From positions 1-26,426 of the forward strand of contig CAJUQJ010000050.1 in assembly GCA_910588215.1 (NCBI GenBank): DNA of 26,426 nt. The letters are read 5' to 3'. This document shows, one piece after another, positions 1 to 8,253 of this stretch. Made by a program: the position numbers and the translations under genes. Positions within the stretch are counted from its first letter, which is position 1; each line of letters opens with the position of its first letter. The notes beneath the pieces were generated by a model. It searched no databases and was not told the DNA's origin. It saw nothing but the letters and a program-made list of their open reading frames with translations. The DNA comes from an uncultured Lachnospiraceae bacterium. Lineage in GTDB: Bacteria; Bacillota; Clostridia; Lachnospirales; Lachnospiraceae.

Positions 1-36
1 TACTACGTACTCAATGCCCATGCAGCAAGGTGCAGG

Positions 37-53
37 GCACCGTGAATAGTAAC
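37..53 (+). repeat. Short dispersed intergenic motif, copy 1
   Basis: The 17-mer GCACCGTGAATAGTAAC lies just beyond the ilvN stop. Close copies occur at 8840-8856 (16/17 identical) and, inverted, at 15318-15334 (14/17). The neighbouring 15-mer at 21-35 (TGCAGCAAGGTGCAG) recurs inverted at 17589-17603, just past the stop of the last permease gene. All copies are non-coding and lie near gene 3' ends. This suggests a dispersed intergenic repeat family; its function is unknown. Confidence 0.45.
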
Positions 54-55
54 TA

Positions 56-544
56 CTAATTATCCGTCTCCAGGCATTTCTGCAGCGCCAATGTCCCGGT
101 ACGGGCAACTTCCACGATACTGATAGACTGCATCATACCGATAAATAACTGGATGCGCTCCGGCACGTCACAGATTTGGATGATCATCGTCTTCTTGGAC
201 ATATCCACAATCTGCGCCTTCATGATCTCGCAAGTCTCCATGATATCCCGACGGTTACCTTTGTTATATTTCACCTTCATCAACATCAATTCTCTGCTGA
301 TGCTGGCAGTCTCGTCGAAAGTCTTTACCTTGAAGACATCCAGTTTCTTGTTCAGCTGTTTCTCGATCTGCTCCAGTGTACGCTCATCGCCGCTGCTGAC
401 AATCGTCATACAGGAAGTAGTAGGATCGTCGGTCTCTCCCACCGCCAGGCTGTCAATATTAAAAGATCTTCTGGAAAAAAGCCCGGACACTTTACAGAGA
501 ACACCGGATCTGTTTTCCACCAAAACCGAATATATTTTCTTCAT
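56..544 (-). CDS. ilvN: Acetolactate synthase, small regulatory subunit
   Basis: Regulatory subunit of acetohydroxyacid synthase, the first common step of valine, leucine and isoleucine synthesis. It binds the catalytic subunit IlvB and in this family confers valine feedback inhibition. The 162-residue protein has the usual length. It begins with an ACT domain (about residues 3-75; MKKIYSVLVENRSGVLCKVS, then the FNIDSLAVG segment) followed by the C-terminal small-subunit domain. The ATG at 544 is preceded by a G-rich ribosome site (GGGGG) in the 16-nt gap after the ilvB stop, so the two genes should form one transcript in the order ilvB-ilvN. I saw no leader peptide or T-box upstream of the pair. 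The family assignment is firm; the inhibitor specificity is inferred from the family only. Confidence 0.95.
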   Translation of the reverse strand: MKKIYSVLVENRSGVLCKVSGLFSRRSFNIDSLAVGETDDPTTSCMTIVSSGDERTLEQIEKQLNKKLDVFKVKTFDETASISRELMLMKVKYNKGNRRDIMETCEIMKAQIVDMSKKTMIIQICDVPERIQLFIGMMQSISIVEVARTGTLALQKCLETDN

Positions 545-560
545 CGCAATCCCCCATTTT

Positions 561-2177
561 CTACTTTACAAGATCCAACGGATCGATGATGCACTCCAAC
601 AGTACAGACTCGTCCTTCGCCAAAAACTCTTCGATCGTCTCCTGCGCCCTCTCCATCGTATGCAGCCGCATGAACTTCATATCATAAGCCGAAGACAGCT
701 TCTCCAGATCAGGACTTCCGGACAGATCCACCACCGAGTAATTGTCTTTATACGTATAGTGCTGGAATTCTCTTACCATGCCCAGGAAATTATTCTTGAG
801 CACAATGATCTTCACCGGCACATTAAACTGCCGCATGGTAGCCAGTTCCATCATGGACATCTGGAAAGAACCGTCACCGCATACTGCTACCACCTGCCTG
901 TCCGGCGCTGCCAATTTGGCTCCCATAGCTGCCGGAATGGAGTAGCCCATGGTACCCATTCCGCCTGTGGTCAGAAATCTTCCGTTCTTGACCACGTGAT
1001 AATTACAAGACCAAATTTGATTCTGTCCCACATCCGCCACATAGACCGCATCCTCCTCCATAGCCTCCGAAAGCATCCTGATAAATTCCGCCGGATCTAC
1101 ATAAGCCGGATCGGGTTTTCTCACCCGCGCCATTGTGGAACGGTATGCATCCAATGTCCCGATCCACTCTTCATGCTCGCAGGTAAAGGTTTCTTTGTTA
1201 AAATCTTCAAAAATATGCCTCGCGTCGCCTACCAGAGGAATGGTCGGCCCTACATTCTTACCGATCTCTGCCGGATCCACATCAATATGTACCAGCACTT
1301 TGTTCTCCGTGATCAAGTCCGGCTGGCTCACAGCCCGGTCCGCCACTCTGGCTCCCACCATGATCAGCAGATCCGACTCATTCATAGCTCGGTTGGCGTA
1401 AGGATGCCCGTTATTCCCCACCATACCGTAATACAGCGGATGTCTGGTAGGCATGGCACTGATACCCATCATCGTGGAAACTACCGGCACGCGATATTTC
1501 TCCACGAAGGACCGGAATTCCTCCACCGCCTCGCTTAAGAGTACGCCGCCGCCCACACAGATGATCGGGCGCTTCGCCTTGGACAATTCCTTTACCACCT
1601 TCTGAATCTGTACCGCATGGCCTTTGATGGTCGGCTTATAGGTACGCAGGCTGACCGTCTCCGGATACTTAAATCTGCTGACAACAGCATTCTGGATGTC
1701 AATGGGCACGTCGATCAGCACCGGCCCCTTCCTGCCGGAGTTGGCGATATAGAATGCTTCTTTAAAGATCCGTGGTATCTCGGCGGCGTCCTTGACCAGG
1801 TAGCTGTATTTGACAAAAGACTCCACCGCACCGGTAATATCCGCTTCCTGAAACACATCGGAACCGATCAGCGCACTGTCCACCTGCCCCGTAATACACA
1901 CAAGTGGTATACTGTCCGCAAATGCCGTAGCGATACCGGTGATCACATTCGTAGCCCCGGGACCGGATGTGACGGCACAGACCCCTACCTGTCCCGTTAC
2001 CCGAGCAAATCCACTGGCCGCATGGGCCGCATTCTGCTCCGTACGGATCAGTATCGTCTCAACCGGAGAACTTAAGATACTGTTGTAAAAAGGACATATC
2101 GCCACCCCCGGATAACCGAATACATATTTTACACCTTCCTCTTCCAGACATTTTACGATCGCGTCTGCACCTAACAT
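561..2177 (-). CDS. ilvB: Acetolactate synthase, large catalytic subunit
   Basis: Thiamine diphosphate enzyme that condenses two pyruvates to 2-acetolactate, or pyruvate with 2-oxobutyrate, in branched-chain amino acid synthesis. The 538-residue protein has the three domains of the family. The N-terminal PYR domain carries the catalytic glutamate in RTEQ (E47). A central domain follows (about 190-330). The C-terminal PP domain has the ThDP/Mg motif GDGSF (434-438) ending in NN (462-463). The usual GYPGGAILP segment reads GYPGVAICP here, a modest deviation. The ATG at 2177 has GGGAGAG upstream. It is followed after 16 nt by ilvN. The 124-bp gap before it contains only a 6-bp stem (2241-2259) without a U tract. 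A catabolic (AlsS-type) enzyme is unlikely because of the adjacent ilvN. Confidence 0.95.
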   Translation of the reverse strand: MLGADAIVKCLEEEGVKYVFGYPGVAICPFYNSILSSPVETILIRTEQNAAHAASGFARVTGQVGVCAVTSGPGATNVITGIATAFADSIPLVCITGQVDSALIGSDVFQEADITGAVESFVKYSYLVKDAAEIPRIFKEAFYIANSGRKGPVLIDVPIDIQNAVVSRFKYPETVSLRTYKPTIKGHAVQIQKVVKELSKAKRPIICVGGGVLLSEAVEEFRSFVEKYRVPVVSTMMGISAMPTRHPLYYGMVGNNGHPYANRAMNESDLLIMVGARVADRAVSQPDLITENKVLVHIDVDPAEIGKNVGPTIPLVGDARHIFEDFNKETFTCEHEEWIGTLDAYRSTMARVRKPDPAYVDPAEFIRMLSEAMEEDAVYVADVGQNQIWSCNYHVVKNGRFLTTGGMGTMGYSIPAAMGAKLAAPDRQVVAVCGDGSFQMSMMELATMRQFNVPVKIIVLKNNFLGMVREFQHYTYKDNYSVVDLSGSPDLEKLSSAYDMKFMRLHTMERAQETIEEFLAKDESVLLECIIDPLDLVK

Positions 2178-2301
2178 AGTCCACTCTCCCTTTTCGTTTC
2201 TATAATGGTTTCCCTATATTCTTATCATACTAACTGCCATGCCGCACCCTCACTGCGGCTCAGATCCATGCGGAAAATGCTGCTTATAAGACATTCACAC
2301 G

Positions 2302-4761
2302 CTATTCGATCTGCAGGATCCGTTTCGTCAGCTTGACGGCATCCGCAGCGTCTTTGGAATATCCGTCTGCACCGATCTCATCTGCGTATTCCTGGGTGAT
2401 CACGGCGCCGCCCACAATGATCCTGGCATCTACATTCTGCTGTCTCGCGTAATCGATCACATGCTGCATCTGCTGCATAGTGGTCGTCATCAGTGCAGAC
2501 AGCGCTATAACCTGTGCGTTGTGTTCTTTTGCTGTCTCAATGATCTTCTCCTTCGGCACATCCTTGCCAAGGTCGATTACCTTAAAGCCGTAATTCCTGA
2601 GCATCAATGCGACCAGATTCTTGCCAATGTCATGAATATCCCCCTCCACCGTGGCAATCACTACAGTCGGCATCTCCTGCCCGGACCGGTCGCCCATCAG
2701 CAGCGGCTCCAAGTATTCTATGGAAGCTTTCATAGCCTCCGCACCGGCGATCAGCTGGGGCAGGAAATACTTTCCTTTATCAAAAAGTGCTCCCACTTCA
2801 TTGATGGCCGGCAGCAATACGTCGTCCAGGATTGCCTTCGCCTCATATCCTTCCTGCAGCGCCTGCTTTGTGTCCTCTATGATAACGCCGCTGCTGCCTT
2901 TCAATACATCGGCATATAATTTATCCTTTATGGTGCCTCCCTGTTCCGGTGCGGCCGCCGCCTGTCGGATATGTATACCGGTATTTTGCGGCTGCGTGCC
3001 TCCCTGGGCCTCCCGTTTGGCCTTCACCGCATCCATCAGCTGGATATAGCGCAGGTCCGCCTCCTTTTTCCCAAGCAGCAGATCTGATGCGAAAGCACAG
3101 CTAACAAGCAGTTCCTGCGACGGATTGGCGATGGCCATAGTCAGCCCTGCCTGAATCGCCATCGTCAGAAACGTGGTATTGACGAAGCTGCGTTCCGGCA
3201 GGCCAAAGGAAATATTGGAAAGGCCGCAGATTGTCGCCAGGCCCCTTTCCTTGCAGTAACGGATCGTCTCCAATGTTTCCAGTGCCGCTTTCCTGTTGGT
3301 GCCCACCGTAGTCACCAGACCGTCCACTACAATATCCTCTTTGTCCATACCGAGCGCATAAGCCCGCTCCTGTATCTTCTCTATAATGTCGATCTTCTCC
3401 TGAAGGCTGTCCGGCAGTCCTGCATCCGACAAGGGCAGGAGGACGAACATGGCGCCGTATTTCTTTGCAATTGGCAATAACGTGTCTACTTTCGTCTTCT
3501 CATAGGAGATCGAATTGATCAACGCCCGGCCGGGATACCTGCGAAGCGCCGCTTCCAATACATTCACATGGCTGGAATCCAGGGAAAGGGGCAGATTCGT
3601 AATACCGCTCACTGTTTCAATGGCTTTCAGCATCATCGTTTCCTCGTCGATGCCGCCCATGCCCATATTGATATCCAGAATATCCGCGCCACAGGCTTCC
3701 TGTTCCTCTGCCAGATCGGATACCATCTCCATGGATCCGGCTCGCAGCTGCTCCTGCAGTTTCTTCTTGCCGGTAGGATTGATCCGTTCTCCGACAATAA
3801 TAAAATTATCCTCCAGACCGAAAGATACCGTCTGCCGCTCACTTGTCAGAAAACGTTTCCCGGGCTTCTGCCTGGATATTACCGGCATGTCGCCTACTGC
3901 CTCCTTCAATGCCCGGATATGTGCAGGTGTGGTCCCGCAGCAGCCTCCCACGACGGAAGCACCAGCCTCCACAATCCCCTTCATACTTTCGCCGAAAGCC
4001 GCAGGTTCCATATCATAGACCGTATTCCCGTTCCGGTTCAGAGACGGAAGTCCGGCATTGGGTTTGGCAATGATCGGTACGGAAGTCACTTCAGTCATCT
4101 GACGGATGATATCCGCCATTTTATCCGGCCCCGTAGAACAGTTGGTACCCACTGCATCGGCACCCAGGCTCTCCAATACCACCGCCGCTGTCACGGCGTC
4201 GGTTCCATACAATGTCCTGCCATCCGATTCAAAAGTCATCGTAGCCATCACCGGCAACTCACAGACTTCTTTCGCTGCGATCAGAGCAGCCCTGGTTTCC
4301 TGCAGACTCATCATCGTTTCCACCACAAGAAGATCTACGCCCGCCTCCGCCAGGTAGGTGATCTGCTCCTTATAGACATCGATCAGTTCTTCCAAATCGA
4401 TACTGCCAATCGGTGCAAGCTGTACTCCCGTCATGGTAATGTCCCCGGCTACCAGGGCCCTGTCGCCAACTGCCTCTCTGGACAATGCCACCAGATCCAG
4501 GTTCATCTGGCGAGTCTGCGCCTCCATCCCATACTCCGCCAGCTTTATGCGATTAGACGTAAACGTAGGCGCATAGACGATATTTGTACCTGCCGCCACA
4601 AAGTCTTGCTGCAGCTCCACCAGTGTCTTGCTGTTTTCCAGGATCCATTTCTCCGGGCATACGCCTGCAGGCATTCCCTTTTGCTGTAGGTTTGATCCCG
4701 TGGCTCCGTCCAAAAAAATGGGACTTCCTTTGAATAATGCCTGAAATTCCTGTTTCTTCAT
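2302..4761 (-). CDS. metH: Cobalamin-dependent methionine synthase lacking the reactivation domain
   Basis: Transfers the methyl group of 5-methyltetrahydrofolate, through enzyme-bound cobalamin, to homocysteine to give methionine. The 819 residues hold three modules. The homocysteine S-methyltransferase domain (about 1-290) has zinc ligands C208, C274 and C275. The pterin-binding domain (about 318-570) starts near FIIVGERINPTGKK. The corrinoid cap and Rossmann domains (about 605-819) carry the DIHDIG motif, with H710 as the probable lower cobalt ligand. A Gln/Gly-rich linker (about 585-610) precedes the B12 module. The protein stops where E. coli MetH (about 1227 residues) continues into the AdoMet-binding activation domain. 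Short forms of this kind are known in Clostridia and Thermotoga and need a separate reactivation protein, which is not in this window. The ATG at 4761 has AGGAGAG upstream. I recognised no riboswitch in the 101-bp leader. Confidence 0.93.
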   Translation of the reverse strand: MKKQEFQALFKGSPIFLDGATGSNLQQKGMPAGVCPEKWILENSKTLVELQQDFVAAGTNIVYAPTFTSNRIKLAEYGMEAQTRQMNLDLVALSREAVGDRALVAGDITMTGVQLAPIGSIDLEELIDVYKEQITYLAEAGVDLLVVETMMSLQETRAALIAAKEVCELPVMATMTFESDGRTLYGTDAVTAAVVLESLGADAVGTNCSTGPDKMADIIRQMTEVTSVPIIAKPNAGLPSLNRNGNTVYDMEPAAFGESMKGIVEAGASVVGGCCGTTPAHIRALKEAVGDMPVISRQKPGKRFLTSERQTVSFGLEDNFIIVGERINPTGKKKLQEQLRAGSMEMVSDLAEEQEACGADILDINMGMGGIDEETMMLKAIETVSGITNLPLSLDSSHVNVLEAALRRYPGRALINSISYEKTKVDTLLPIAKKYGAMFVLLPLSDAGLPDSLQEKIDIIEKIQERAYALGMDKEDIVVDGLVTTVGTNRKAALETLETIRYCKERGLATICGLSNISFGLPERSFVNTTFLTMAIQAGLTMAIANPSQELLVSCAFASDLLLGKKEADLRYIQLMDAVKAKREAQGGTQPQNTGIHIRQAAAAPEQGGTIKDKLYADVLKGSSGVIIEDTKQALQEGYEAKAILDDVLLPAINEVGALFDKGKYFLPQLIAGAEAMKASIEYLEPLLMGDRSGQEMPTVVIATVEGDIHDIGKNLVALMLRNYGFKVIDLGKDVPKEKIIETAKEHNAQVIALSALMTTTMQQMQHVIDYARQQNVDARIIVGGAVITQEYADEIGADGYSKDAADAVKLTKRILQIE

Positions 4762-4862
4762 CCTCTAATGCACTCTCCTGTGTGATATCGATATTCCATG
4801 CGGTTGCCCGCATCATTGTACTATTTCTATATTGCTCTACGGCAAAATTAATACAGCCCTCA

Positions 4863-5531
4863 TTACTCCTCCGGCGTTTCTTCATAGAAGACGGTATCAT
4901 CCGTATCGAAATCATCCGCGGCATCCCCCGCACCGGCGTCCTGTTCTGTTTCTACAGGTGCCTCTTCGCCGTCTTCCTCTTCTTTATCCTTATTCAGATA
5001 GCCTCCGCCCAGGATACCGCTCTCCTCCGTGTACGTAATTCCTTCTCCCTCCGGAATCTCTCCGTGCAGAATAGAAATGATGTACTGAATGCGGATATTT
5101 GCTCGGTCGTAATATTCCCGAGCCGCCTGCGCCGTCGGCTCGTCGAAGACATCCGTCTCATAAGCGCTGTGGTACAATGCCACCGCCTGTTGCATATTCT
5201 CGTCCGCCTCATCTGCCAGACTGTCCACCGCCGAAAACGCATCCGGCACGGTAAGTTCCGCCATCCAGGTAAACTCTGCCTGCAACTGATCCAGATAAGA
5301 AAGCAGCTGGTCCTTCGCATCCGGCGCAGAGGCGTCGATCGCATTCATCCCTTCATGATAAGAAGCAATATGTTCAAAAAACGTATTCATGTCCTCCTGA
5401 TATGCCGTCAATTCCTCATCCTGCCCACAGGCCGTGATCAGGATGCCGCACAATAAAACCACACATAAGATCACTATTTTATTACATCGGAAAACGTCTC
5501 GAATCTCCGAGACTCCATTTCCAGTCATCAC
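4863..5531 (-). CDS. Small acidic lipoprotein of unknown function
   Basis: A 222-residue predicted surface lipoprotein that I do not recognise. A hydrophobic signal segment (about residues 19-33) ends in the lipobox LITAC, so C35 would be lipidated after cleavage by signal peptidase II. The mature part is helical and acidic, rich in Asp, Glu and Ala, with repeated aromatic/acidic heptad-like stretches. The tail (about 180-222) is a low-complexity acidic segment likely to be disordered. The start is ambiguous: a GTG at 5531 lies 8 nt after GGAGG, and an ATG follows at 5528. A TATAAT hexamer on the minus strand (5559-5564) could be its -10 box, without a convincing -35. It sits between upp and metH on the same strand; the context gives no clear role. 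Confidence 0.75.
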   Translation of the reverse strand: MMTGNGVSEIRDVFRCNKIVILCVVLLCGILITACGQDEELTAYQEDMNTFFEHIASYHEGMNAIDASAPDAKDQLLSYLDQLQAEFTWMAELTVPDAFSAVDSLADEADENMQQAVALYHSAYETDVFDEPTAQAAREYYDRANIRIQYIISILHGEIPEGEGITYTEESGILGGGYLNKDKEEEDGEEAPVETEQDAGAGDAADDFDTDDTVFYEETPEE

Positions 5532-5578
5532 AAACGTTTCCTCCGGTCATATATTCTGATTATACTGTGAATGCATAT

Positions 5579-6217
5579 CTATCTTGTGCCAAAAATCCTG
5601 TCACCGGCATCCCCTAACCCCGGGCAGATATAGGCGTGTTCATTCAGGCAACGATCCAGATGTCCCACATAGATCTGAATATCCGGATGATCCTTCTTAA
5701 GCCGCTCTAATCCTTCCGGTGCAGCAATGATACACATGAATTTGATATGTCTCCCGCCGTGCTGTTTGATGAAATCCACCGCCTCGGAACCAGATCCGCC
5801 CGTAGCAAGCATCGGATCTACCACAACGATCGTCCTTAAGTCGATCGGCTCAGGCAGCTTGCAATAATATTCATGTGGTTCATGGGTCTCAGGATCTCTG
5901 TACAATCCGATATGTCCCACCTTCGCGCTTGGCACCAGAGCCAGAATGCCATTGACCATACCCAATCCGGCTCTTAAGATCGGCACAACAGCCAGTTTCT
6001 TGCCGGCCAGCATGGGCGTCATACACTTCTCGATCGGTGTCTCCACTTCCACATCTTCCAAGGGAAGGTCCCGCAGTGCCTCATATCCCATCAGCATCGC
6101 GATCTCCTCGATGCATTTCCTGAATTCGTTGGTTCCCGTGTTGATATCCCTGATATGAGAGATCTTATGCTGTATCAGCGGATGATCCATAATAAATACG
6201 TTTGCCTTCTTTTCCAT
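5579..6217 (-). CDS. upp: Uracil phosphoribosyltransferase
   Basis: Converts uracil and PRPP to UMP in pyrimidine salvage, in the cytoplasm. Family marks include the AVVPILRAGLGMVNG segment, the PRPP-binding loop VVDPMLATGGSGSEAVDF, and the C-terminal uracil-binding region with YICPGLGDAGDRIFGT. I place the start at ATG 6217 (MEKKANVFIMDHP; 212 residues, close to the usual 208-210). A GAGG ribosome site lies 8 nt upstream, and the reading frame further upstream has no family similarity. A TATACT hexamer at 6283-6288 on the minus strand is a possible -10 box. The gene is divergent from uraA, so uptake and phosphoribosylation of uracil are encoded side by side. Confidence 0.96.
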   Translation of the reverse strand: MEKKANVFIMDHPLIQHKISHIRDINTGTNEFRKCIEEIAMLMGYEALRDLPLEDVEVETPIEKCMTPMLAGKKLAVVPILRAGLGMVNGILALVPSAKVGHIGLYRDPETHEPHEYYCKLPEPIDLRTIVVVDPMLATGGSGSEAVDFIKQHGGRHIKFMCIIAAPEGLERLKKDHPDIQIYVGHLDRCLNEHAYICPGLGDAGDRIFGTR

Positions 6218-6366
6218 CTTTCGTCCTCTTTTCTTACTTGCATCTTGGTTTCCCGACGCAAACACCCATGAAACGTGAAGCAAGTATACTCTAAGGTTAC
6301 TCCTATCTATAAATAGTAATGATTTCTGACGTTTAAGTCAACAATTTTTATTTGTTTTCTAAATTG

Positions 6367-6395
6367 CTTGCCAAAAGGAACAGCAGTCTTTATAA
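6367..6395 (+). promoter_or_regulatory. Probable sigma-A promoter of uraA
   Basis: A -35 box TTGCCA (6367-6372) is separated by 17 nt from a perfect -10 box TATAAT (6390-6395), pointing toward uraA. The leader would be about 50 nt. I saw no PyrR-type attenuator hairpin in it. Confidence 0.65.
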
Positions 6396-6453
6396 TCACT
6401 TTAGGCTACCTGTTAATCCAATAGATTTTACATGATGAGAAGGGAGATTTATA

Positions 6454-7833
6454 ATGAGTAACAACTTTGAAGCCATTCGGGACGCAAGGAGCCTTGGCGT
6501 TCCCAAGATGCTGCTACTCGGTCTGCAGCATATGTTCGCAATGTTCGGTGCAACGATTCTTGTACCGATCCTAGTCAACAGCTATTTTAACGGAGAGGGT
6601 CTTTCGATTCAGGTAACATTATTCTTTGCAGGAATCGGCACCCTCTTTTTCCATGTCTGCTCAAAGCTGAAAGTACCAGCCTTTCTGGGTTCCTCTTTCG
6701 CTTTTCTGGGCGGATTTGCTACAGTGGCAAATTTAGACAGCGGCATATTTGCCGACATGACCTACGGTGAGAAATTACCCTATGCTTGCGGCGGTATCGT
6801 GGTTGCAGGCATTCTGTATCTGATCTTGGCTCTGGTGATCAAGCTGGTCGGCGTAAAGCAAGTCATGCGGTTCCTGCCCCCTGTGGTGACCGGACCGATC
6901 ATCATCTGCATCGGCTTAAGTCTGGCCCCTTCTGCAGTGAACAACGCATCCTCCAACTGGTTTCTTGCGCTGATCGCGCTGGCAGTCATCGTCATCTTTA
7001 ATATCTGGGGGAAAGGTATGTGGAAGATCATCCCCATTCTCCTTGGTGTTGTGATCTCCTATATAGCAGCTCTGATCATGAACGCAGTAGGCTTTACCAA
7101 CGCAGACGGAAGCGCTATTCTTGATTTTTCCGGCGTTGCGGCTTCTTCTGTCGTGGGACTGCCGCCTTTCCTCCTCTGCAAATTCGATGTGACAGCGATT
7201 CTGGTCATGGCACCTATCGCGCTGGCTACCATGATGGAGCATATCGGCGATATCTCCGCCATCTCCGCAACTGTTGGTGAAAACTATCTGGAAGATCCCG
7301 GCCTGCACCGCACACTGATCGGTGACGGCCTTGCCACTTCCCTCTCTGCGTTGTTCGGCGGTCCGGCCAACACTACATACGGTGAGAATACCGGCGTGCT
7401 GGAATTGAGCGGTGTACACGATCCAAAGGTGATCCGTCTGGCGGCATTGTATGCCATCATCTTAAGCTTTATCCCGAAGATGTCGGCTATCATCGGCTCC
7501 CTGCCATCGGCCATCATCGGCGGCGTCAGTTTTATCCTCTACGGTATGATCTCCGCCATCGGTGTCAGAAATATCGTAGAAAACCAAGTGGATTTCACAA
7601 AGTCAAGAAATCTGATCATCGCTGCAGTCATCCTCGTCTGCGGCCTCGGCTTCTCCGGCGGTCTTACCTTTACCGTAGGCAGTACTTCCATCACTTTGAC
7701 TTCTCTCGCGATCGCTGCATTGGCAGGAATCATCCTGAATGCTATCCTTCCGGGTAATGATTATACCTTCGGCAAGAACCCCAATGGTGATATCAACAGA
7801 GGTGTCAGCTTTAACCCGCAGAAAAAGAAATAG
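6454..7833 (+). CDS. uraA: Uracil/xanthine permease (NCS2 family)
   Basis: Proton-coupled nucleobase importer, most likely for uracil given the divergent upp gene. The 459-residue protein is hydrophobic throughout, consistent with the 14 membrane segments of the 7+7 inverted-repeat NCS2 fold. The N-terminal LGLQHMFAMFGATILVP segment is typical of UraA-like members. The two substrate-binding glutamates of E. coli UraA correspond to E262 in MMEHIGD and E311 in NTTYGENTGV. The AAGGGAG ribosome site precedes ATG 6454. The promoter is described separately. Two hairpins follow the stop codon. Xanthine or broader specificity cannot be excluded from sequence alone, but the TTYGEN signature and the upp neighbour favour uracil. 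Confidence 0.95.
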   Translation: MSNNFEAIRDARSLGVPKMLLLGLQHMFAMFGATILVPILVNSYFNGEGLSIQVTLFFAGIGTLFFHVCSKLKVPAFLGSSFAFLGGFATVANLDSGIFADMTYGEKLPYACGGIVVAGILYLILALVIKLVGVKQVMRFLPPVVTGPIIICIGLSLAPSAVNNASSNWFLALIALAVIVIFNIWGKGMWKIIPILLGVVISYIAALIMNAVGFTNADGSAILDFSGVAASSVVGLPPFLLCKFDVTAILVMAPIALATMMEHIGDISAISATVGENYLEDPGLHRTLIGDGLATSLSALFGGPANTTYGENTGVLELSGVHDPKVIRLAALYAIILSFIPKMSAIIGSLPSAIIGGVSFILYGMISAIGVRNIVENQVDFTKSRNLIIAAVILVCGLGFSGGLTFTVGSTSITLTSLAIAALAGIILNAILPGNDYTFGKNPNGDINRGVSFNPQKKK

Positions 7834-7850
7834 AACACTTACAAAGAGAA

Positions 7851-7885
7851 AGCAGGCGGCTTTTATCTTTAAGCAGCCGCCTGCT
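7851..7885 (+). terminator. Hairpin after uraA, probable terminator
   Basis: The 10-bp GC-rich stem AGCAGGCGGC (7851-7860) / GCCGCCTGCT (7876-7885), with a 15-nt loop, begins 17 nt after the uraA stop. The U tract is weak (AAATCCTTTC), so termination efficiency is uncertain. Confidence 0.55.
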
Positions 7886-7913
7886 AAATCCTTTCAAGAT
7901 TCTTCTGTATCTC

Positions 7914-7955
7914 AATCCCACGATATCCAAATATTATGCAGGATATCGTGGGATT
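7914..7955. terminator. Perfect 15-bp hairpin between convergent uraA and the HMA gene
   Basis: Arms at 7914-7928 and 7941-7955 (AATCCCACGATATCC and its exact reverse complement) flank a 12-nt loop. The hairpin lies 12 nt beyond the HMA gene stop on the minus strand and about 80 nt past the uraA stop on the plus strand. It could terminate in both directions, although neither side has a long U run. Confidence 0.5.
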
Positions 7956-7967
7956 ATCTGACTTCTT

Positions 7968-8186
7968 CTAGAAAACGATCTCGCAGTCAGGCTCCACCTT
8001 CCTGCAAGCCTTCAACACCTTCTTCATTACTGTCTTCTCGTCTGCTCCTTCTGCAAACTCCACTTTCATCTTCTGCGTCATAAAGCTGACAACAGCATCC
8101 GCGACTCCCTCTGTCTTCTTAGTCGCTTCCTGCATCTTCTCCGCGCAGTTGGCACAGTCTACTTCAATCTTATACGTTTTGTTCAT
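7968..8186 (-). CDS. Small heavy-metal-associated (HMA) domain protein
   Basis: A 72-residue stand-alone HMA/ferredoxin-like metal-binding protein, of the fold used by copper chaperones and by the N-termini of metal-pumping P-type ATPases. The metal loop reads DCANCAEKM, so the CxxC pair is present, but the usual GMTC lead-in is replaced by VDC. The rest has the beta-alpha-beta-beta-alpha-beta pattern. The ATG at 8186 follows GGAGG at good spacing. It lies 67 nt downstream of the arsR-family gene and is probably co-transcribed with it. In related Firmicutes such pairs usually precede a P-type ATPase; here a hairpin and the convergent uraA gene follow. Its metal (zinc, cadmium or copper) cannot be read from the sequence; the upstream sensor suggests zinc or cadmium. 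Confidence 0.88.
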   Translation of the reverse strand: MNKTYKIEVDCANCAEKMQEATKKTEGVADAVVSFMTQKMKVEFAEGADEKTVMKKVLKACRKVEPDCEIVF

Positions 8187-8253
8187 CTCATTTCCTCCGT
8201 TCCCCTGTCTTAATTATCCTGGATTTCCTTAAACAGCCGCATAGCCCCTTCTT

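Noticed and set aside
153..1538. Long plus-strand open frame of 461 codons opposite ilvN and ilvB
   Set aside because: It is antisense to two clear genes, has a composition rich in His, Arg and Ser typical of a shadow frame, no recognisable domain, and spans the boundary of two conserved proteins.
2178..2301. Possible attenuator or T-box upstream of ilvB
   Set aside because: Only a 6-bp stem (2241-2259) is present, with no U tract, no T-box sequence and no leader peptide rich in branched-chain codons.
3568..4689. 373-codon plus-strand open frame opposite metH
   Set aside because: The methionine synthase frame has exact catalytic motifs along its whole length. The opposite frame lacks any domain and a ribosome site.
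4762..4862. Possible SAM or cobalamin riboswitch upstream of metH
   Set aside because: The region is only 101 nt, with one 6-bp stem (4798-4813). No B12-box or SAM-box features were seen.
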